Source: JAFGNW01 sp964618515
Lineage (GTDB): Bacteria > Zixibacteria > MSB-5A5 > GN15 > FEB-12
Assembly: GCA_964618515.1 (NCBI GenBank)
Contig: CAZUAS010000056.1
Span: 1-18,513, forward strand
Length of the DNA stretch: 18,513 bases
Direction of reading: 5' to 3'
Shown: positions 14,205 through 18,513 of the stretch, piece by piece
Layout: each line of letters starts with the position of its first letter
Numbering within the stretch: the first letter of the stretch is position 1
Notes under the pieces: model-generated
The model's input: only the letters and a program-made list of their open reading frames with translations
What the model was told of the DNA's origin: nothing
Database searches by the model: none
Program-made: the position numbers and the translations under genes

Positions 14205-14840
14205 ATGAGTGATTCAACGCAAAATCTTGAAATTGAAATAAAATTGGAGTTGGAAACTTTCCCGGACTATTTGAAATTGATGGGTTTCGTCGGTAACCTC
14301 GATAGTGAGGACCATCATATCTGTGCTTTTTTTGATACCGAAGACCGGTTGCTCTGGGATAAGGGGTGGATATTCCGGGTGCGGGCGGAAGATTCCCGAG
14401 GGTTGATAAGCGTCAAAGATACCGGGTCGCATTCTGGTTCAGCCATGGTCCGGCGGGAGATTGAAACCGAAATACCCCGTTCGCTGGCCCTTGATTTAAT
14501 TAACCTTAGGATGGAACCGCTGAGTGTGGATGTTTACCCGGTGCAATTCATTCAGCGGGAATTTCCGGAAATCAAGCTGGCCAAGTTGATTCAGTTCAAT
14601 AACGTCCGCCAGAAAAAGACCTGCCAGCTCGGTAATAATAATTATGTTTTAGAAATTGATAAAACGGAGTTCAGTGACGGTTCCGTCGATTACGAAGTGG
14701 AAATTGAACTGGCTGATTTAAGCCAGGTTGAGAATGCCGAAATTGACCTTAGAAAACTTTTTACTTTTTTAAATATTCCCTATACTCGTCAGTCGGAGAG
14801 TAAACTATCACGAGCTTTGAAAAAAGCTAAAATATCATAA
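14205..14840 (+). CDS. CYTH-domain protein (triphosphate tunnel metalloenzyme superfamily)
   Basis: CYTH proteins bind triphosphate-bearing substrates and metal ions inside a beta tunnel. They include class IV adenylate cyclases, thiamine triphosphatases and inorganic triphosphatases. The 211-aa product has the signature ExExK at E9-I-E-I-K13, then F-F-D-T-E-D, F-R-V-R and I-S-V-K-D-T strands. Further on are R-R-E-I-E-T-E and the C-terminal Y-E-V-E-I-E-L and E-S-K-L-S-R-A-L. The set of basic and acidic strand residues looks intact, so activity is plausible, but the substrate cannot be told from sequence. The ATG at 14205 is preferred to the TTG at 14157, whose extra 16 residues are not conserved-looking. 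No clear ribosome binding site precedes either. The gene follows the RNase G/E gene by 83 nt. Confidence 0.85.
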   Translation: MSDSTQNLEIEIKLELETFPDYLKLMGFVGNLDSEDHHICAFFDTEDRLLWDKGWIFRVRAEDSRGLISVKDTGSHSGSAMVRREIETEIPRSLALDLINLRMEPLSVDVYPVQFIQREFPEIKLAKLIQFNNVRQKKTCQLGNNNYVLEIDKTEFSDGSVDYEVEIELADLSQVENAEIDLRKLFTFLNIPYTRQSESKLSRALKKAKIS

Positions 14841-14876
14841 CTTCTTTCCTTATTATCGGATAGCCTTTTATTTCAG

Positions 14877-14905
14877 TTGCCATAAAGAACCCCCGGGAAT
14901 ATATT
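14877..14905 (+). promoter_or_regulatory. Sigma70-type promoter of the AhpD-like/DUF4846 operon
   Basis: TTGCCA (14877-14882), 17 nt, then TATATT (14900-14905). Each box is one mismatch from consensus. Transcription would start near 14912, leaving a short leader with GGGAG before the ATG at 14931. Confidence 0.65.
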
Positions 14906-14930
14906 TTTATAAAAATTTTGGGAGCTAATT

Positions 14931-15272
14931 ATGTCGGAACGGGTAAAAAAATTTAAAGAAGAACGGGAAAAACTGAATAAGCTCATTATCAACCGTGATA
15001 ATCTCGATATTAAACGGTTTTTTGGAATCGACAGTTCAGTTTATCGTGATGGTGCCCTGACTGCCAGAACAAAAGAGATGCTGGGTTTAACGGCGTCACT
15101 GGTACTTCAGTGTGATGACTGTATCGCCTATCATCTGATCCAGCTCAAGCAGCTGGAAGTGACTGATAAGGAATTTGATGAAATTATGGCGGTGGCTTTG
15201 GTGGTCGGCGGTTCCATTACCATTCCCCATATAAGACGAGCCTATCAACTCTGGGAGGAGTTAAAAGGATGA
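14931..15272 (+). CDS. AhpD-like (carboxymuconolactone decarboxylase family) protein
   Basis: This 113-aa all-helical protein has the AhpD redox core C61-D-D-C64-x3-H68 (QCDDCIAYHL), preceded by TKEMLGLTASLVL and followed by E-x-x-E-I-M-A-V-A-L-V-V-G-G. The CxxC plus His arrangement is that of peroxidase-type and disulfide-active members; many decarboxylase members lack the CxxC. It is cytoplasmic (no signal). The exact reaction is unknown: antioxidant or thiol-disulfide exchange is likely. GGGAG lies upstream of the ATG at 14931. Its stop overlaps the next gene's start in ATGA, so the two are translationally coupled. Confidence 0.88.
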   Translation: MSERVKKFKEEREKLNKLIINRDNLDIKRFFGIDSSVYRDGALTARTKEMLGLTASLVLQCDDCIAYHLIQLKQLEVTDKEFDEIMAVALVVGGSITIPHIRRAYQLWEELKG

Positions 15273-16147
15273 ATTACCTGGTAAAGATGATTTTCTTCAG
15301 CCTGTTTTTTTTACCCTTCTATTCCCTGTTTTCCCAGGACGCGGTCGTAGGGGATAAGAAATATGACTGGTACCTGGAACGATATCCTTTTTTGGAAGGG
15401 CGGAACAAACTCTATTCGCTGGAGACGGAGTTCCGCTGGCCGGAAGGTTATAAAAGAATCGATCCCGCTTCGCTGAATGCTTTTCAGGAATGGATTTCAA
15501 ATCTGCCGCTCTGGCGACGGGGCAAACCGGTCAGTGCTTATGGTAAGGGGATATTTCTGAAAGTGGGTGAGTTTTCCCGAACGATTCAGCTCCCCTGGCG
15601 CTCCACCTTTTTTACAGATGCCTTTATCCCTCTGCAGCTTTTATGCGAGTTTTTTCATTCCCGTCGCCAGGACCACCGTATTGAGATTGTGCCTAAAATG
15701 GGGGAACCGCTGTCGTACACCCGATGGTTGAGTGGTGAAGTGACTTATGACCGGCTGGGTAATCTTACGTGCCAGCCCTCGAAAAAAAGAGAACCCAGCG
15801 AACTGGAATTATCCCGTTATCTCAATGAGATTGCCATCAATATAAATTATACGGCTCTCAAAGCCAATTGTGAACCAATTAAAGAGACGGAAATTGCCCC
15901 GGGTGATTTATTTATTGCTCAGAGTGAAGATACTCGCCTGGGCAGGGTTTACATTATTTTGACCATTCTGGTTAATGAAAAGAAAGACCGGCTTTACGTG
16001 CTGGCTACCGGTTGTCCGGAAGCCTGTGATTTTCATATCCCGCTTTTTAATGATGACGAAAATTATCCCTGGATTACTCTGGAACAGATTAAAGACCTGG
16101 CGGGGGAATATTCCAGCTCTGGTTTTTATCGTTTGAAGAGCAGGTAA
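15269..16147 (+). CDS. Exported DUF4846-like protein
   Basis: The 292-aa protein has a signal peptide (about 1-22, ending S-L-F-S-Q). The mature part resembles DUF4846. An F-x-W-P-x-G-Y-K-R-I opening with A-F-x-x-W-I-S-N-L-P-L is followed by a Q/L-L-C-E-F-F segment, T-R-W-L-S-G, and Y-L-N-E-I-A and I-N-Y-T-A-L helices. The end has P-G-D-L-F-I and P-W-I-T-L. In typical members a G-H-A triplet follows the P-G-D-x-F-I strand; here the corresponding place reads L-G-R-V, so a conserved His appears to be missing. The match is distant and the function unknown. The ATG at 15269 overlaps the stop of the AhpD-like gene (ATGA), which is direct evidence for coupled expression of a cytoplasmic redox-type protein and an exported one. 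Confidence 0.65.
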   Translation: MNYLVKMIFFSLFFLPFYSLFSQDAVVGDKKYDWYLERYPFLEGRNKLYSLETEFRWPEGYKRIDPASLNAFQEWISNLPLWRRGKPVSAYGKGIFLKVGEFSRTIQLPWRSTFFTDAFIPLQLLCEFFHSRRQDHRIEIVPKMGEPLSYTRWLSGEVTYDRLGNLTCQPSKKREPSELELSRYLNEIAININYTALKANCEPIKETEIAPGDLFIAQSEDTRLGRVYIILTILVNEKKDRLYVLATGCPEACDFHIPLFNDDENYPWITLEQIKDLAGEYSSSGFYRLKSR

Positions 16148-16212
16148 AATGGCTGCGTTGACATGACCATTTTAAACTTGCCAAAAACGAAATTTAGGCT
16201 TTATCTACCCCT

Positions 16213-17430
16213 ATGATCAGGGGTATTTTATATTTTTTATTATTTTTTTTATACGGGATAGAAAAGGTTCCGGCTGTCAGTTTAACAGTCGAACGCGGCT
16301 CCGACCTTCAGGGCATAATCAATTACGCTGATAATGGGGATACGCTTTTCCTGGGGGCAAAAACATTCGAGGTCCGGCCCACCCCCTTTACGGATTCTTT
16401 ATGCGGTAATTGCCTGAATCCGCATACTCCCGTTCCTGCCAGTTATGGTTTTATCCTCAAAGGTAAAGCTCTGGTGATTATCGGCCAGGACCGTCGATTA
16501 ACCCGCTTGGTCACCAATGCCGGTTATGGTTTATATGTTGAGAATTCTCAGGGAGCGGTGTTGAAAAATCTGACGATTACCGGAGGGCGACGCGATGTTT
16601 CCGGGGATGCCACCGACGCCGGGGTGGTGGTGCGCAATTCACGGTTGAGGATTGAGCAGGTGGATATACGCGATAATGACCATCGCCTGGACTCGGTGGT
16701 GGTGGGCATCGGAGGCATTATCGGCCGGGAGGGAGCCGAGCTCATTATCACGGATTGTATTATCGAAAACAACGGTTGGGACGGGATTGCCCTTTATCGC
16801 GGCGCTTATGCCATGGTGACCGATTGCCTTATTAAGGATGGCCGGGGGGCCGGTATCGGCGTAACCTGGGACGCTGTGTGCGTGGCTTATCGCAACGAGG
16901 TCACCGGTTACTGGAAAGGCATTGGTTCGTTCGGGACGGCGATTGTCATCGCCCGCAATAACCTGGTGCACGAAAATCTTGGCTGGGGAATGATTGCGAC
17001 CGGCCAGTCGTGGCTTGAGGCCGTCAATAACGTGGTCTATCGTAATGGTAACTGCGGGGTGGCGCCATGGTCCACCGAAAGTCGCGGGCGCATCATAAAT
17101 AACATAATCGTGGCCAACGGCTGGCGCGAGCAGTGGGTCTGCCCATGTGTCGGCGTCTGGAATTACGGCGACTGGGCAAAATGGAAATTCAGCAACAACA
17201 TCGTCTGGAATAACAAAGATGGCGAATATCGCGATATCTGGGACCAGAGCGAGATCAACGGCAATCTCAACGTTGACCCCTTATTTGTTGGTGAGGGTAA
17301 CTTTAATCTACAGGAGGGCTCACCGGGCCTTAACGCCGGCGATACCCTGATTTATAATATTGATGGAAGTACTTCCCATATCGGCCTTTATGGCGGACCT
17401 CAGGCGCGTCCCGTCAATCGGTTACGCTGA
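16213..17430 (+). CDS. Exported right-handed parallel beta-helix protein
   Basis: The 405-aa protein has a signal peptide (about 1-22) and then repeating beta-helix rungs of the N-x-h-h-x-x-N type, from about 75 to 380. Conserved-looking blocks include a C-G-N-C pair (64-67), TNAGYG (101-106), TGGRRD (123-128), NNGWDGIALYRGA (187-199) and GAGIGVTWD (212-220). YWKGIG (233-238) and a W-G-M (258-260) complete the set. A tail with V-D-P-L-F-V and N-L-Q-E-G-S-P-G-L-N-A-G-D resembles the closing element of many secreted beta-helix proteins. The invariant-looking G/W/D blocks on the rungs suggest a polysaccharide-binding or lyase-like groove; no catalytic triad is obvious. The ATG at 16213 has no good ribosome binding site. 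TTGACA at 16158-16163 has no matching -10. Confidence 0.85.
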   Translation: MIRGILYFLLFFLYGIEKVPAVSLTVERGSDLQGIINYADNGDTLFLGAKTFEVRPTPFTDSLCGNCLNPHTPVPASYGFILKGKALVIIGQDRRLTRLVTNAGYGLYVENSQGAVLKNLTITGGRRDVSGDATDAGVVVRNSRLRIEQVDIRDNDHRLDSVVVGIGGIIGREGAELIITDCIIENNGWDGIALYRGAYAMVTDCLIKDGRGAGIGVTWDAVCVAYRNEVTGYWKGIGSFGTAIVIARNNLVHENLGWGMIATGQSWLEAVNNVVYRNGNCGVAPWSTESRGRIINNIIVANGWREQWVCPCVGVWNYGDWAKWKFSNNIVWNNKDGEYRDIWDQSEINGNLNVDPLFVGEGNFNLQEGSPGLNAGDTLIYNIDGSTSHIGLYGGPQARPVNRLR

Positions 17431-17464
17431 TTCGCTCCTTTCTAAGTGTTCCTTAACGGGATTG

Positions 17465-17493
17465 TTGAAAATGCCGACAGATTATATTATGAT
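17465..17493 (+). promoter_or_regulatory. Sigma70-type promoter of the lipoprotein gene
   Basis: TTGAAA (17465-17470), 17 nt, then TATGAT (17488-17493). It sits just upstream of a consensus AGGAGG ribosome binding site (17510-17515) and the ATG at 17520. Confidence 0.6.
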
Positions 17494-17519
17494 ACTTTTA
17501 ATATAGTCCAGGAGGATTT

Positions 17520-18419
17520 ATGGTGAAACGCCTTCTTTTTCTATTAACTATCATCCTGGGAAGCCTGGCATTGACAGGTTTATGGGGCTGCAGTGATGAT
17601 AATGATAATCCGGTTAAACAGGAAAGTGACCCTGATGCTCCGGAGATTCAGTTCTTCGGCGATGTCGTCGCCGACCAGCCGATGGAACTGACTAAATATT
17701 CGGTTCTTACGACACTTGCTTTGCTTGATAGTTTTCTTATTCCCGATGTGCCCGGGAAGATTCTTCCCCGCCCGGTTGATACCCGGAGCGCCCCCCTGAT
17801 AGTTTTCGACTCGGTCGAGTTCGACAGTTCCGCAGGCTGGTTGATCTTCTATTTTGAATACAGCGCGGTTGAAAGCGAAAATGAATTCAGCGAAACCCTG
17901 GCTGTTTATGGTACGGATTCTCTTAAAGTTTATGAAAATGACGAAGCGGTTTATATTTTAACGGGGATACCTGATTCGATTGAAGCCCGGGAGCATTTCC
18001 ATGTCGAGTATGCCAATTCCGACAATGAGGATATTTATGGTGTTGGCCATCATGCTTTAAAAGTTACTGGGATTATACCGGACAGTACGGTGATCGATGC
18101 CCTGGCTTTAGACAGTATTGTAACCTGTTTCATACCCGAAGAGCCGGGGATATCACAATGTTCTTTACATGTGGAAGAATCGGTTGAAATCACCAGTTTG
18201 ACAATTGATTTCAGTTCGATTGATGTCGAGGATATCTGTCCTCTGGCCGGCCGGGTCGATATCGACATGACGCTGGGATTAGCCTGTACCGGTGATAGCA
18301 GTCTGGTTAATGTCAACGGGGATTGGACGATGCTGATAATATTCAACGGCAGTACTCAATCGCTAACGGTTACTTACGGTGATGATGTCTGGCATCAGGT
18401 TATACCCTGTGGTGAATAA
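17520..18419 (+). CDS. Unrecognised lipoprotein
   Basis: The 299-aa product has a basic start (MVKR), a hydrophobic segment (5-20) and a lipobox-like L-W-G-C with Cys24. A D/N-rich linker follows, so it is probably a lipidated envelope protein. The +2 Ser and the Asp at +3 are compatible with outer-membrane sorting in proteobacteria; the rule may differ here. The body is acidic and beta-rich, with strands such as G-W-L-I-F-Y-F-E-Y and V-D-I-D-M-T-L-G-L, like an immunoglobulin-type or lipocalin-like fold. Three further Cys in the last half (about 204-258) may form disulfides. I recognise no family. AGGAGG lies 4 nt before the ATG and a promoter sits upstream, so it is a well-expressed single gene. 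Confidence 0.8.
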   Translation: MVKRLLFLLTIILGSLALTGLWGCSDDNDNPVKQESDPDAPEIQFFGDVVADQPMELTKYSVLTTLALLDSFLIPDVPGKILPRPVDTRSAPLIVFDSVEFDSSAGWLIFYFEYSAVESENEFSETLAVYGTDSLKVYENDEAVYILTGIPDSIEAREHFHVEYANSDNEDIYGVGHHALKVTGIIPDSTVIDALALDSIVTCFIPEEPGISQCSLHVEESVEITSLTIDFSSIDVEDICPLAGRVDIDMTLGLACTGDSSLVNVNGDWTMLIIFNGSTQSLTVTYGDDVWHQVIPCGE

Positions 18420-18457
18420 AGTTTGATGTGACCAATTGCGAATAGGGGTGAAAGCAG

Positions 18458-18495
18458 CCGGGTAAATAGTCCGGGAACGCCCTGTCGGGGGCGTT
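18458..18495. other. Two short hairpins at the window end
   Basis: CCGG (18458-18461) can pair with CCGG (18471-18474), and AACGCCC (18476-18482) with GGGCGTT (18489-18495) around a 6-nt loop. No T-run follows, so this is not a standard terminator. It may be a leader for a gene beyond the window or a stabilised 3' end of the lipoprotein mRNA. Confidence 0.3.
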
Positions 18496-18513
18496 AAATT
18501 GAGGATGGAATTG

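Noticed and set aside
16158..16163. Perfect TTGACA -35 box before the beta-helix gene
   Set aside because: No acceptable -10 at 15-19 nt spacing, so a promoter is not supported.
18505..18513. Possible gene start at the window end (GAGG then TTG at 18511)
   Set aside because: The spacing fits and this genome uses TTG, but only one codon is visible, so no claim can be made.

Overview
The window is 18.5 kb of densely packed bacterial chromosome, beginning at a contig end. Bases 1-51 are not genomic: they match the Illumina TruSeq P5 adapter with an i5 index, left on by incomplete trimming. The rest encodes a Gram-negative (diderm) bacterium. It has a signal-peptide-bearing CBM9/DUF5916 outer-membrane-type protein, a lipoprotein, other exported proteins and YajC. 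No phylum can be proven by eye. The gene order (rpmE-DUF1385-prfA-x-prmC), the DUF5916 protein and a GerW-like protein in a Gram-negative setting suggest an uncultured FCB-type lineage such as Zixibacteria; this is a low-confidence inference. The genome uses TTG and GTG starts often and has readable sigma70-type promoters (TTGNNN, 17 nt, TATATT or similar).

Layout. 53-280: 3' end of a truncated methyltransferase-like gene. 456-6579, all +: rpmE with its own terminator, a DUF1385/YqhQ membrane protein, prfA, an unrecognised polytopic membrane protein, prmC, nth, then a DUF2953-like protein overlapping a GerW/YtfJ-like protein, closed by a bidirectional terminator. This block is translation termination: RF1 and its glutamine methyltransferase PrmC flank an unknown membrane protein. 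6661-9075, minus: one large CBM9/DUF5916 protein. It is divergent from a SAM methyltransferase (9332-10225) across a 250-bp spacer with three inverted repeats and one clear promoter. 10226-10718: a gene-free stretch with a structured RNA candidate, a strong terminator and the yajC promoter.

10719-14121, all +: yajC, def, fmt and an RNase G/E gene. These cover preprotein translocation, N-terminal formyl-Met addition and removal, and RNA processing. 14205-14840 is a CYTH-domain protein. 14931-16147 is a two-gene operon with its own promoter: a CxxC AhpD-like protein translationally coupled to an exported DUF4846-like protein. 16213-17430 is an exported right-handed beta-helix protein. 17520-18419 is an unrecognised lipoprotein with a promoter and a strong ribosome binding site. 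The last 94 bases hold two small hairpins and no recognisable gene.

No mobile element, CRISPR array, tRNA, rRNA or defence system is visible. Most of the window is housekeeping. The points most worth a second look are the adapter, the uncharacterised membrane protein between prfA and prmC, the DUF2953/GerW pair in a Gram-negative, the AhpD-DUF4846 pair and the unexplained structured element near 10254-10407.
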